64,000 nucleotides of DNA from Sipunculus nudus (lineage: Eukaryota; Annelida; Sipuncula; Golfingiida; Sipunculidae). The notes beneath the pieces were generated by a model. That model did no database searches and was not told the origin of the DNA. It was given only the letters and a program-made list of their open reading frames with translations. The position numbers were made by a program, and so were the translations under genes. Position 1 is the stretch's first letter; each line of letters opens with the position of its first letter. Of the stretch, positions 23,501 through 38,500 are shown in pieces. Location: the NCBI GenBank assembly GCA_026874595.1, contig CM049315.1:1926501-1990500 (forward strand), given 5' to 3'.

Positions 23501-26500
23501 ATATAGACCAGTTACAGATCAAGTTCACGTTTCGTCCTGGTTGACCTACTTTTGACCGTTTTACGGCTCCTTAACTTAGAAAATTTCATGAAAAATAGAA
23601 ATTTCATGACAAATACACATGTACGGACTTTTTTTCGCAATGCCTGCAGATATTGGCCTGATTTTTGGTGTGTAGGCAGATAATGACCAGTTACAGATCG
23701 AGTTCACATTTCTTCCCAGTTGTCCTACTTTTGACTGTTTTACGGCTCCTAAACTTAGAAAATTTCATGAAAAATAGAAATTTTCATGACAAATACACAT
23801 GTACGGACTTTTTTTCGCAATGCCTGCAGATATTGGCTTGATTTTTGGTGTGTGGGCAGATATAGACCAGTTACAGATCGAGTTCGTGTTTCGTCCCGGT
23901 TGACCTTCTTTTGACCGTTTTACAGCTCCTGAACATAGAAAATTTCATGAAAAATATGAAATTTCATGACAAATACACATGTACGGACTTTTTTTCGCAA
24001 TGCCTGCAGATATTGGCCTGATTTTTGGTGTGTTGGCAGATATTGACCAGTTACAGATCGAGTTCGCGTTTTATCCCAGTTGACTTACTTTTGACCATTT
24101 GACGGTGCTCTAACATAGAAAATTTCATAAAAAAGTGCACATGCATAGACTTTTTTTCGCAGTGCCTGCAGATACAGGCCTGATTTTTGGTGTGTAGGCA
24201 GATATTGACCAGTTACAGATCGAGTTCTTGTTTTGTCCCAGTTGACCTACTTTTGACCATTTGACTGCTCCTGTACATAGAAAGTTTCATGAAAAATAGA
24301 AATTTTCATAACAAATGCATATGTACTGACTTTTTTTCCTCAATGCCTGCAGATACCCCCCTGATTTTTTATGTGTGGCCAGATAATGACAGTTACAGAT
24401 CAAGTTCGCGTTTTGTCCCGGTTGACCTACTTTTCATTGTTTTACGGCTCCTAAACTTAGAAAATTTCATGAAAGACGGAAATTTTTATGGAAAATACAC
24501 ATGTATGGACTTTTTTTCACAATGCCTGCATATACTGGCATGATTTTTGGTGTGTTGCTTGATAATGACTCGTTACAGATCGAGTTTGCATTTTGCCCTT
24601 GTTGACCTACTTTTGACCATACGACACCTCCTGAACTTAAAAAATTTTTCAAAATTTTACAAATGTTTCTAATTTGCCCCAGGCGGGGGCATTCGTGTCG
24701 TTCCGACACATCTAGTTTATTAATGTTATATACTGTCTGTGAGAATAGCCTATGGCTAAAGTTAGTGTTGAAAAATGGACAGATAATTAAAATTTCAGGA
24801 TTCATAGGAGACCTGCCAAGGACCCCCCCATGATTTCACAATAGAGGGTTCCAAGGAAAATAGATACAATTTGTACCCTGTCTGTCTGGGTGCTCAAAAT
24901 CGTGTTTCTGGTCCATAGCTAGCAGAATATACTGTGGTTGCCTTTATATTGGCGGGGCTTAATTTTCGCGGTTTTTATATTTTTAAAACTTTCACGGGGT
25001 TCCTTTTTCGCGCTCTATCATTGGTTTAGTAGTATATTTCATTATCAAAAATAGTTTCATTTACTGGTGATTTCACTGTTATCTGGGTCTCCTATTTCTC
25101 TGTCCGGATATCGCATGTTCGAACATTCACAGACAGCTGAGCCGACGCCTGCGGGAAGCATTGACCCCGCTGGCTGTAATTAGTTCAGGACCGAGGCTCA
25201 TTAAAAACAACTCAAATGATATTAAGGTGTGTAGAGAAACCAACCTGTAACTAAAAAACGGTATATTAAGTTTGTTTAGGGAAACTGTCTTGATAAGGGT
25301 ATCTTACTCCTGTTAATTAAAAGTCGAGTCGTAATCACCTGCTCAACCAACAAGGGACGCCTGTAGGTAGCCCCCTTGTTTCAGTATCAAAGGCAGGGAT
25401 GTGCCCAGAATAATTTGAATGCCGTTTATATATGTTGCTAATTACTTCCATACAGGTGGAAGAAGGAACCGTATTCAGTTTCTCACAGTTAAAATCTGAA
25501 GCAAAACATAATATTCCACTGTTTTAAGGCACTTTGGCCCCAAAATGAACTGCGACCTTTCAAATATATTCAAAACTCACGTCATCATTAGCCAATCATA
25601 CATCGTTTGGCGCGTCATGATTTCACAGAATTAGTCTTTTATACAATTACAAGGTGGCGCAACCCTAGCGGCTATGTTCACTACTTTAGTGGCAAATTTT
25701 ATTCATTAACATGACTAAATACGGCACAATGTGAACGAGTACCTTCTACTCAATATTCATTTTTAAGGGGCACTGGATGTCATCTAACTTGGCACACATA
25801 CACGTAATTTTTAAATATTACTGCCCAGCGGGCATTGACACTTTCCAGTCATGTGCCGGGGGGAAGGAATAACTGCCAGGCGCATCCGCCAGAGTTAGCA
25901 CGCACCTGCAAAGGGTCCCGGTTTTCTACATCAAAGCCAACCGATATTATTTAAAATGGGCCCAGCATTCTCCCTGAATCATTTATCGTATATGCACCAA
26001 GCTCGATGGACAATCACTACGTAGCTGAAGATGAATATCAACTGTCCCAAACTATCGGCAGCTTCTGAAATTAATGATTATTGTCTGGTATATGTGCATT
26101 CAAAACTGCGCGGTTTCATTTTCGCGGTCAGGGAGTGACTGCGAATATCGGAATTTGAAACCACCGCAAATAAGAAGACAACCACAGTAGGTCACCATCA
26201 TTTAATTTCAGGTTTCCAAGGAGAATTGCCAAGGATTACCCTGAATGTCATGTTAGAAGAGTCTAGGGCTAATGGATACAATTTGTGCCTTGTCTGTCTG
26301 GGTGCACAAAACCATTTTCAGCCTATAGATCACACAATATAGGTCACCATGACCTAAGTTCAGGTTTCCAAGGACACTTGACTAGGACCTCCCTGAATTT
26401 TATGTTAAAAGATTCTAGGCCTCATGGATACAATTTGTGCCCTGTCTGACTGTCTGGGTGCTTATATGACATCTTTTCTTATAGGTTGCAAAATATAGGT

Positions 26501-29500
26501 CATGGTGACCTAATTTCAGTTTTCTAAGGACACTGGCCAAAGATGTCTCAGAATGTTACATTAGAAGATTCTAAGCCTAACAGATACAATATGTGCCCTG
26601 ACTGACTGTCTGATGCTGAAAAACCTTATTTTTGGCCCGAAGGTCACAAAATATAGGTCACCATGACCTAATTTCAGGTTTCCTAGGAGATTTGCCTAGA
26701 AACTCCCATGATATTGTTTAAGAAGATTGTAGGCCTCACAGAAACAAAATGTACCCATCTAGCATTCAGGGTGCTCATATGACATCTTTTACGTATAGGT
26801 GGCAGAATAAAGGTCAAAGTGACCTAGTTTCAGGTTTCCTAGGACATTTGCCAAGGATCTCCCAAAATGTCAGGTTAGAGATTTCTGGGCCTAATGGATA
26901 CAGTTTGTGCCCTATCTGACTGTCTGGGTGCCCAAAATCATGTTTATGGCCCGTATGTCACAAAATATAGGTCACCATGACCTAATTTCAGGTTTCCCAA
27001 GAGATTTGCCTAGAAACTCTCAGGATATTGAGTTAGAAGATTCCAGGCCTAATGGATACAATTTTTGCCCCGTCTGACATTCAGGGTGCTTAAAATCATG
27101 TTTTCGGCCCGTAGGTCACAAGGAGATTTGCCAAGGACCTCCCTAAATGTCACTTTGGAGGATTAAAGGCCTCACAGTTACGTTTGTCCCCATCTGACAA
27201 TCAGGGTGCTCATATGACATCTTTTCCCTATAGGTGCCCCGTTTGACTGTCTGGGTGCTGGAAATAATGTTTTCGGCCCATAGGTCACAAAAAATAGGTC
27301 ACCAAGACCTAGTTTCAGGTTTCCTAGGACATTTGCCAAGGTACTCCCGAAATGTCAGGTTAGAGGTTTCTAGGCCTAATGGATACAGTTTGTGCCCTAT
27401 CTGACTGTCTGGGTGCCCAAAATCATGTTTATGGCCCGTAAGTCACAAAATATAGGTCACCATGACCTAATTTCAGGTTTCCAAGGAGATTTGCCTAGAA
27501 ACTCTCAGGATATTGATTTAGAAGATTCTAGGCCTCACATATATAATTTGTCCCCATCTGACATTCAGGGTGCTTGAAATCATGTTTTCGTCCGTAGGTC
27601 ACAAAATATGTCACAATGACCTAATTTCAGGTTTCCGAGGAGATCTGCCCAGGACCTAGCCTGTCACTAACCGACTCTCATGGCCATGCCAGGGATCAAA
27701 CCCAGGTTGCCAAAAGATTTACTCCTCAAATGTCCAGGCACCTTTGACAGAACAATTTACGTTTACTAGATAAGAACTAAAGTGGAGTCCTGACCTCTAT
27801 GTTCTAGGTCCAATATTACCGTAAAATCTCCACTTATAACCGCGGTTTAATCAAGAAATTCAAAATCTTGAAACCAGGTTGATTTCCTGAAAGCACTGTG
27901 TGGTTTATACTAGAAGGGTTTCCTGAATATATCTTCCTGACAGACATCGTTTTGGGGCCGGCTAGTGGGCGATAATATTGCAACTTTCGAAGGCCGTTCT
28001 TAGCAGCAGTCTCGCATGCATGGGAGCCGTGTGTAAATGTATTATTTACGATTATTTGTTATTTATAAATTAAATATCGCTGATTAGTTTTCGTGTGATA
28101 TATAACTTGTTATAAAATTTGGTAATTGCCACCAAATAATACGTTTACAACAACCCTGCTGTAACACAAAGCGGCCCACTTCGTTGGGCATGGTCAAGCA
28201 AACTTGAAATAAAAGCCTACTTTAAACCCATTTGCGGCATTATTTTGCAATGATAATTTGTTTAAAACGTAAAATGAATAACAAGCTGACATCGTAAGGA
28301 GTCACACAATGACAGACGATAGCTTTAAAATCAAGTTTGAGTGCCGCCATGTGCTGAAATGCCTCGGTATTCTGCTAAGAATAATTTGAACGGCTGTACG
28401 CGGTGGGTGGTAAACAGAACAGCCACCTATTTCGTCCCTGCGTGCCTTGCATGAACACTGCCTTGACAAAATGGCTCCCCACACGGAAACTTTCTTCCAA
28501 CAAAAAACATTTGCTTACCCCGACTGGCCACTGTAATTTTACCTTAAAATCACTTGTTATCAAGCGTCATGTTTCCTATACGTGCATATCTCGACAAGGT
28601 AACTTCAATTACTTTGATATTTAGTTAAGTTGACCAGCAATGTTTTCAAATGCGCCAGCAAATTGTGACACGGAGCGATGTCAAAGTACGATGTGACGAT
28701 AATACCGAAGTAACCGGTATGAAAATGATTTGAATCTTCCGAGTAATTCCAGAAAATGGAATTTTCATCAAAAATTTTTAGAATTAAAATATACAGTGAC
28801 TTGAAATGGATCAGCAGAAATTTTTTTTTTTTCAAAATATAATGACAAATCAGTAGCAAACAAGAATACGGTACGGAATATAAAATCTGTATAAACAGGC
28901 AGAGGTTCACCGGCCCTTACGTATTCCCAAACTTCATGCTTGAGTGACCCTGCAAAAAAGTGTTATGATGTGTTTAAATAAAATGCCCAAGGAATTTAAA
29001 AGTGGACAGGAATGGCCGAGTCACAACCTACGCGTGTTCATTTCTAGATGATAGCTTAATTGTGTCTTTTGTCAAATCATTCCGTAGCGAAAGTTGGTGC
29101 GGTTTTAAAGGGGGGTTCTTAGTATTTGAGCCCCTCGCGATGTCTTGCCTGGAATTTCAGCGAAGTCTGGGTGCGGTTTTGATCAGAAGTGCGGTTTTAA
29201 GTGGAGATTTACGGTACCATCCATATTAACAGGATATTGTGACGTACAAATTCTATGATTTTTTTTTATATTTTGAAGAAAACTTTGCTATAATGATCTT
29301 CAATATGTCATATATGGAAAATTTAATGTGCACATTCAAAGACTATTCAAGGTCCTTACAGGTTTTCGGTAATTCCTACCTTTCTAAAAATAAAGCTAAC
29401 AGTATAAGCCATTGCTCTGGAAATTTTTTTATGCTTTATTCATTAAATCTACAGTTACAAAAACATTTGAGCTGAGCAGTCTTATTAACTCACTGCTTGC

Positions 29501-32500
29501 AGATGATGTGCTGGCCCCTGAAGACTGACTGTGTCTGTCAGAGGCTGTGACGCTGTAGCCGTACATGTCCACCAGTTCCTGGTACTCTGACCTACAAGAA
29601 CATATACAAGCTTGACTGTTTTCATTTGAATCTCATTATTATCAAAGAAAAGATACATTTCAAATATATAACTTGAAAGCATGTTGATGTGGCACATTAT
29701 TCATATTACAAGTTAGGCTTCTTTTACTAAATGAACAAGCACTAAAATCTAATTACAAGATCTAAATAGTGACTAACAGGTGTCCATGCAGTGAGTTGCA
29801 AATCCACAAACAAATTACACTGTATTGACAGATGCCACTCTGATAGCCCCTTTACGAATTAATTTCAAATTTCTTAAGATTTATGGAAATGGAAATAATG
29901 GAAAAGGATACCTCTTAGGACATAATTAGTATTGTTCCCAACATTTCTAAACCAATAACAGGCATTTTCTTAGGACTTCTGTGACTTAGGCCGAGTGCCC
30001 CCATAGTCAGTTATAAGTTAATACAGATGCATATTAGATATTAAGATATACCTTGAGAGTGCATCCCTGGCCACTTGAAGTTCAATGTAGTTGTTGGCTG
30101 ATCCCGACCTCAACAGTGCAACAGCCCTAAAACAGCAGCAAAAACATTCACTGAAGTTAATCTTCATAATTTATATTAATAAATATTAATAATATCAAGT
30201 TTAAATAAGCCAGGAGTTAGCTTAATATAATTACTACAAAAGTTGGGCAAGGGTGCATGTAAATTTGTTAAATTTTTCTAGTGAAAGGGTATATTTTTCT
30301 CAGGCTAATAATAATATCTGTAAGGCACAGAGTTGTCACAGTCAATACTAGCTTACTGTGTGTATGTAGTATGGTCCAATCATTCAGACCAAGTCTTGAA
30401 TGGATTACACTTGATTGTCTGATTTCTGGCATTGTCAAAGCTTTTCCAGCTTAAAGGGACCCATTCCATTATCTGAGGGGTATAAAATAAAGATATTCTC
30501 TCAGTTCAATGATGCACAAGATGTCCATTTATATCCACATGTTGTGTTTTGATGTTTCAGAGTAGTTGTCTGTTTATATCAATGTGTTGACTTTTGAATA
30601 AGTGTTGGGGAGGGTTGTCTGTTTATATCCATGTGCTGAGTTTTGATAAAGTGTAAGGGTGGGTTGTCTGTTTATATCCACATGTTGAGTTTTGATTAAG
30701 TGTTAGGGTGGGTTGTCTGTTTATATCCACATGTTGAGTTTTGATAAAGTGTTGGGGTGGGTTGTCTGTTTATATCCACATGTTGAGTTTTGATAAAGTG
30801 TTGGGGTGGGTTGTCTGTTTATATCAACATGTTGAGTTTTGATAAAGTGTTGGGGTGGGTTGTCTGTTTATATCCACATGTTGAGTTTTGATAAAGTGTT
30901 GGGGTGGGTTGTCTGTTTATATCCACCTGTTGAGTTTTGATAAAGTGTTAGGGTGGGTTGTCTGTTTATATCCACATGTTGAGTTTTGATAAAGTGTTGG
31001 GGTGGGTTGTCTGTTTATATCCACATGTTGAGTTTTGATAAAGTGTTGGGGTGGGTTGTCTGTTTATATCCACATGTTGAGTTTTGATAAAGTGTTGGGG
31101 CGGGTTGTCTGTTTATATCCTCATGCTGAGTTTTGATAAAGTGTTGGGGTGGGTTGTCTGTTTATATCCTCATGCTGAGTTTGATAAAGTGTTGGGGTGG
31201 GTTGTCTGTTTATATCCACATGTTGAGTTTTGATAAAGTGTTAGGGTGGGTTGTCTGTTTATATCCACATGCTGAGTTCTGATAAAGTGTTGGGGTGGGC
31301 TGTCTGTTTATATCCACATGTTGAGTTTTGATAAAGTGTTGGTGTGGGTTGTCTGTTTATATTCATGTGTTGAGTTTTGATAAATTGTTGGAGTGGGTTG
31401 TCTGTTTATATCCACGTGTTGAGTTTTGATAAAGTGTTGGGGTGGGTTGTCTGTTTATATCCACATGTTGAGTTTTGATAAAGTGTTGGGGTGGGTTGTC
31501 TGTTTATATCCACCTGTTGAGTTTTGATAAAGTGTTGGGGTGGGTTGTCTGTTTATATCCACGTGTTGAATTTTGATAAAGTGTTGGGGTAGGGTTGTCT
31601 GTTTATATCCACATATTGAGTTTTGATAAAGTGTTGGGATGGGTTGTCTGTTTATATCCACGTGTTGAGTTTTGATAAAGTGTTGGGGTGGGTTGTCTGT
31701 TTATATCCACATATTAAGTTCTGATAAAGTGTTGGGGTGGGTTGTCTGTTTATATTCACATGTTGAGTTTTGATAAAGTGTTGGGGTGGGTTGTCTGTTT
31801 ATATCCACATGTTGAGTTTTGATAAAGTGTTAGGGTGGGTTGTCTGTTTATATCCACATGTTGAGTTTTGATAAAGTGTTGGGGTGGGTTGTCTGTTTAT
31901 ATCCACGTGTTGAGTTTTGATAAAGTGTTGGGGTGGGTTGTCTGTTTATATCCACCTGTTGAGTTTTGATAAAGTGTTGGGGTGGGTTGTCTGTTTATAT
32001 CCACATGTTGAGTTTTGATAGAGTGTTAGGGTGGGTTGTCTGTTTATATCCACATGTTGAGTTTTGATAAAGTGTTGGGGTGGGTTGTCTGTTTATATCC
32101 ACGTGTTGAGTTTTGATAAAGTGTTGGGGTGGGTTGTCTGTTTATATCCACAAGTTGAGTTTTGATAAAGTGTTGGGGTGGGTTGTCTGTTTATATCCAC
32201 ATGCTGAGTTCTGATAAAGTGTTGGGGTGGGCTGTCTGTTTATATCCACGTGTTGAGTTTTGATAAAGTGTTCGGGTGGGTTGTCTGTTTATATTCACGT
32301 GTTGAGTTTTGATAAATTGTTGGAGTGGGTTGTCTGTTTATATCCACGTGTTGAGTTTTGATAAAGTGTTGGGGTGGGTTGTCTGTTTATATCCACATGT
32401 TGAGTTTTGATAAAGTGTTGGGGTGGGTTGTCTGTTTATATCCACATGCTGAGTTCTGATAAAGTGTTGGGGTGGGTTGTCTGTTTATATCCACGTGTTG

Positions 32501-35500
32501 AATTTTGATAAAGTGTTGGGGTAGGGTTGTCTGTTTATATCCACATATTGAGTTTTGATAAAGTGTTGGGATGGGTTGTCTGTTTATATCCACGTGTTGA
32601 GTTTTGATAAAGTGTTGGGGTGGGTTGTCTGTTTATATCCACATATTGAGTTCTGATAAAGTGTTGGGGTGGGTTGTCTGTTTATATTCACATGTTGAGT
32701 TTTGATAAAGTGTTGGGGTGGGTTGTCTGTTTATATCCACATGTTGAGTTTTGATAAAGTGTTAGGGTGGGTTGTCTGTTTATATCCACATGTTGAGTTT
32801 TGATAAAGTGTTAGGGTGGGTTGTCTGTTTATATCCACATGTTGAGTTTTGATAAAGTGTTAGGGTGGGTTGTCTGTTTATATCCACATGTTGAGTTTTG
32901 ATAAAGTGTTAGGGTGGGTTGTCTGTTTATATCCACATGTTGAGTTTTGATAAAGTGTTGGGGTGGGTTGTCTGTTTATATTCACATGTTGAGTTTTGAT
33001 AAAATGTTGGGGTGGGTTGTCTGTTTATATCCTCATGCTGAGTTTTGATAAAGTGTTAGGGTGGGTTGTCTGTTTACATCCACATGTTGAGTTTTGATAA
33101 AATGTTGGGGTGGGTTGTCTGTTTATATCCACATGTTGAGTTTTGATAAAGTGTTGGGGTGGGTTGTCTGTTTAGATCCACATGTTGAGTTTTGATAAAG
33201 TGTTGGGGTGAGTTGTCTGTTCATATACATATGTTGAGTTTTGATAAAGTGTTGAGGTGGGTTGTCTGTTTATATCCACATGTTGAGTTTTGATAAAGTG
33301 TTGGGGTGGGTTGTCTGTTTATATCCACATGTTGAGTTTTGATAAAGTGTTGGGGTGGGTTGTCTGTTTATATCCACATGTTGAGTTTTGATAAAGTGTT
33401 GGGATGGGTTGTCTGTTTATTCCACATGTTGAGTTTTGATAAAGTGTTGGGGTGGGTTGTCTGTTTATATCCACATGTTGAGTTTTGATAAAGTGTTAGG
33501 GTGGGTTGTCTGTTTATATCCACATGTTGAGTTTTGATAAAGTGTTGGGGTGGGTTGTCTGTTTATATCCACATGTTGAGTTTTGATAAAGTGTTGGGGT
33601 GGGTTGTCTGTTTATATCCACATGTTGAGTTTTGATAAAGTGTTGGGGTGGGTTGTCTGTTTATATCCACATGTTGAGTTTTGATAAAGTGTTGGGGTGG
33701 GTTGTCTGTTTATATCCACATGTTGAGTTTTGATAAAGTGTTAGGGTGGGTTGTCTGTTTATATCCACATGTTGAGTTTTGATAAAGTGTTGGGGTGGGT
33801 TGTCTGTTTATATCCACATGTTGAGTTTTGATAAAGTGTTGGGGTGGGTTGTCTGTTTATATCCACATGTTGAGTTTTGATAAAGTGTTGGGGTGGGTTG
33901 TCTGTTTATATCCACATGTTGAGTTTTGATAAAGTGTTAGGGTGGGTTGTCTGTTTATATCCACGTGTTGAGTTTTGATAAAGTGTTGGGGTGGGTTGTC
34001 TGTTTATATCCACGTGTTGAGTTTTGATAAAGTGTTGGGGTGGGTTGTCTGTTTATATCCACATGCTGAGATTTTGATATTGTGTCCTGGGAGATTCGGC
34101 TGCTGATCATAATCTAAACATGTCCAACAACATCTAATGGCAAATGTGACAAGTTTACAAGAATTTTGTAAGTGACAAAAGAAAGAGCTGCCTCACATGC
34201 TCCCACCACTACCAGCAACTACTGTCCTTTCAATTTCCATACATGTAATCAACCTTCTCACATGGTTTTTCAGTTTGTTAACATGGTAAGTATAGTATGT
34301 TCACTTACAGCTAATAGACAAGAATTTCATGTGAATTCATAAGATTTTATCTTAGCAGGCATAACCTGCAGTTCATTAACATGTTCCCACATTAACTGAG
34401 GGATCCTATGTATTCTACAAATAAAGCAGATGAAACACTGCCTATATTTCAATGATCCTACAATAAGATATTACTATATATTTACCTGTGTGACAGACAT
34501 CAATGATATCTGACATACTTTGTAAAAGGCACATAAATTTCATAGCAAACAAATTACTTTTAATAATCCAGGTTTTCTTCTGAGATTCACAAATGGAATA
34601 TACTGTGATATTTCTATTTCCCTGTATGTAACAATGACAAAGATTCCTAAAGACCTACTCATCATTTGTAACATGTTCAAGACTCTCCCCATTCACACTC
34701 AGCAGTTGGTCCCCTTCTTGTAGCCCTAAAAGTATGAAGCACAAAGTAAATACTTAATAATGACCAGTAAAGCCAGGCACTAATGAATATATACAGTTAG
34801 GTTACAAAGCTGTTCCTTAGTAATATAGTGACCTAATATATATCATATCTTTTTCTAGTTTAATCTTGACTTTATCTCCACATAACAAATTTTCCCTTCA
34901 CAGCTGACATAATTGAGAATTTAAAAAAAATGGTTATAATAAAAACAATAATAAAAAATATAATAATATTTATAATAATAATTATAATTATTATATTCAT
35001 TATTATTTACTTTATTAAATTTATGCTTAACATTGTAATCATCCCTTACTGTGCAAGAAATGCAGTTTTAAAATGGATTTCCTCCATGTCACCAATCAAA
35101 CTCTTTCAATCTGTGCAAACTTGCCTCAAGAATCCCTATTTGCCAGTGTGATTTTATTAAGAGATCAATTAATTAACGAGAAATAAATGGTTGAAACTTT
35201 GCATTGAAGGTGTATATGATCATGCCTTAGGTACTTTGTACAGAGATGGGGGTGTCAAGCGAGGGTGATTTGTGAAAGCAGATATGACAAAACTGCACAT
35301 TTTTGTATCTTCCTAACAGCACACCTCACACAGTGTTCAATTATTCTGAGTGGTCAAATTCAGTGAACTAATTTATTATACTACACACCGTATTGTTCTG
35401 CTAACCCTCCAGGAAGAACTCTCCGCACATGTATTCCATAATCCCTCTCTTCTTCTTCACCAGCACCACCGATGATCTTAACTCCTGTGATTAAATGAGA

Positions 35501-38500
35501 CTCAAGTTATCTAATGCAACAAAGGCTCTGACTAGCCAAAATTTTCAGAGTCATTGTTCAATTCTTAGTCCACAGTCAAGACTAAACCTGTAACAGATTA
35601 CTGCACATATATTCTTAATGTTATTAATAAACAAGGGACCTGTGGGTCACAGCACTCAGCTGAAATTGATTCTGAGAATACTGGCATAAAATCCCAGTGA
35701 ATGTGTTGACTGTGCACTTTTATGGGTTAAATGAAAGATGTAGAAGCCTCATGATCACATAATTGTTAGAGTTTCAGTATTTCTACTGAGGGACTGAAAT
35801 TTGCATGAAAATGTACCAAGGGGGCACTTATGAAACACTGTAAATTATAGGATGATGGACATGAGCCAAAGTATAATAATAATCAATTTATTGACTGAAA
35901 TATAATGCTGTTAAAAAATTCAAATGGGCATTATATAACTAAATTTGATAAACATGTTAAAACAAGCCAATTAGGTATAAAAAGCATTTGCACTGTGTAA
36001 TGAAAGAAACTTGTGGCCTGAAACCATTTAATTATGCAATACGCAAACAAGGCCTACAGGCCTAATGTGAACCTGTGCAATGAGATTACACCAGGTATAC
36101 AGCATTACTCTTCAAGAACATGTGTAATATGTATATGAACAATGCAAGTACTAAACACTTAGAACAAGAAACAATTAAACAAACATCACTGCTGAAATTC
36201 TGGCATGGGTGCACATAACACAAAAACTAGAATACGGGCAGTCAACAAGCGACAACGTGTATCCGCCAAAATCAGAGTGAGACGGGTGAAGTGAGGCATC
36301 GAATGAGTGGCAAGGGGAAATAGAGTGAGGTGTGTTGCATAATAGCCTTGACGTCTGCAGTCAAAATGTGTATGTAGGTTGTGCCACCTACCACAAAATC
36401 CAGAAAGCTGTCCAAGATGTATAAACATGCAAAATTTTAGGCAAATAAGTCAAACCACTACTATTTTAGCCCATAACAGACAAACAGACAGATGTTGTGC
36501 AAAAATGGTGGCAGGTGACACCACTAATTTTGTGTATGATTAAGAGCTATGTGAGATCTATACACATGCAAAATTTCAGGGGGATATGTCAAACCAGTCT
36601 TGATATATAAGCCTGAATGTCTGCAGCGTATACATAATGTAGGTGGCACCACCTGCCAAAAAAATTTAGAAAGCTATCAAAGATGTATAAACATGCAAAA
36701 TTTTACGCAGATAAGACAAACCACTACTGAGATATGAGTTATTTTAGCCCAAGGCAGATGAACAAATGGACGCTGTGCAAAAATGGTGGCAGGCAGCGCC
36801 ACCAGTTTAATGTATGATAAAGATCTATGTGAGATCTATACACATGCAAAATTTTGGCCCTACTGGTCAAAGGGTTCCCTAGATATGAGCTTGGATGTCT
36901 GCAGCTTAAACCTGAATGTAGGTGGCGCCACCTGTCATAAAATCAAGAAAGTTGTCCTGGATGTATACACATGCAAAATTTCAGGTGGATAAGTCCAACC
37001 AATGCAGAGATATGAATGTTTTTATTCCAAGGTAGATGAACAGATGGACGCTGTGCAAAAATTGGTTGCAGGTGGCACCACCATTTTTAGTGTATGTTAT
37101 AAAGCTATCCAAGGGCTACATTTGTGCAAAATATTTAGCCTGATTGGTCAAACGGTTACTGAGATGTGGGTTTATGTGTGAAAACAGATGCACAAATGGA
37201 CGCTGGGCAGAGAGGAAAGGTCAGAGGTCAACCAAAAATGAGGGCGCAGCAGTTAACATTGGACCCGATCATAATTCAGAATTTAAAAAAATTCTGCCCA
37301 GTGGTTACGGAGGAGTTCTCCAAAAACCTATGCGACGGTGGTGGCGTCGGCGTCTGACTGAAAACATAGTATCCACAAAACTGTTTTGGCGGATACAATG
37401 ATTGTAGCTGGCACCACCAGTCTTGTATACAACAAAGAGATATATACCTATGCCCAATGTCAGACTGATATGTCAAACCCCTCCTGTGAAATTAGCAGGG
37501 ACATACACTGTGCAAAAATATTGTAGGTGGCGCCACCAGTCTTGTACACTGTAAAGCTACCTGATATTTATAAACATGCCCAATTTTAGGCTGATGTATC
37601 AAATTCCTCTGTAGAAATAAACAGGCGCATACACTGCAAAAGTCAATGTAGGTGGCACCACCTGTCTTGTAAATGAGAATACCGTCAAAGACACATAGAC
37701 AGGTCAAAATATCAGGCCAATACATCAAATTTCCCCAGAGTTTGATACACTGGACTGACAAGGCTTAGGTGAGTAATGCAGTTGCGCCTGAGTGAACTGT
37801 AACAAATTGCTGCCTCAAGCTACTGCACTGAGTGAACTCTTGACTTGCACCTTGCTAGAATGAGTGAACTTCTGACCTGTACCTGGCTGCACTGGGTGAA
37901 CTCTTGACCTGTTGCATAATCTGACACAGTTGGCAGTCTGCCAAAGCTATAAATAGATCCAGGCTGAACTTTGGTACTAAATCGAATGCAGTGAGTAGTC
38001 TGCCAGAGCTATAAATAGAATGCAGCTACTGCCCTGAGTGAACTGGCTGTACTTCTTCCAACCCTGGCACTGTGCCAAACCTATTTATAGAGCTGATATC
38101 ATCTTGGCAAACGGCCAACATCAGGGCACTGGCAATCTGCCAATGGTAAACCAAGTGCTGCCATCTGTACACAAAAGTGGTCCCTACTTGAAATAACTTT
38201 GAAATTAATTTTCCCAATACGAAATGCTTTTCAGCTGACTTTTTATAAAACAAGTTTTTTCAAACAGTTGAAAGATATTGTTCTAGTAGTTCTAATCTGG
38301 GAATTCAGCATCTAGATGATGTGTCTAGATGATTGTCTAGACGTCTAGACGCTACGTCTAGATGGCTAGACACATTTTCCAGACACCAAACAGAGCATGT
38401 CTGGACCCCATCTGGTTGCACTGAGTGACCTCTTGACTTGGCTGCTGAAACTCAGCATGTTGTCAAATCTGTTTTCAAACACAGAAAGCCTTTTTCAATT

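Larger units (their letters stand above)
19154..29493 (-). other. STXBP4-like intron, ~10.3 kb, filled by nested elements
   Basis: No exon seen. In order it holds F1 (19289-20960), F2 (20961-22992), an F1-like 5' end (~23300-23332), F3 (23355-24716), a ~160-bp array with a nested TA element (24797-27660), a degenerate tRNA-like fragment near 27670-27720 on the minus strand, and a second TA element (27819-29214). Confidence 0.75.

Noticed and set aside
27660-27730. tRNA gene on the minus strand (ggtttgatccc B-box-like)
   Set aside because: No convincing A box or cloverleaf. At most a SINE fragment.
31455-32593. Minus-strand ORFs [15 protein letters not shown]... as repeat proteins
   Set aside because: They are readthrough of the 49-bp unit in rotating frames, and both stop within the array.
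30521-34079. CRISPR array, because of regular repeats
   Set aside because: The whole 49-bp unit is conserved with no variable spacers, and the context is an animal intron. It is a minisatellite.
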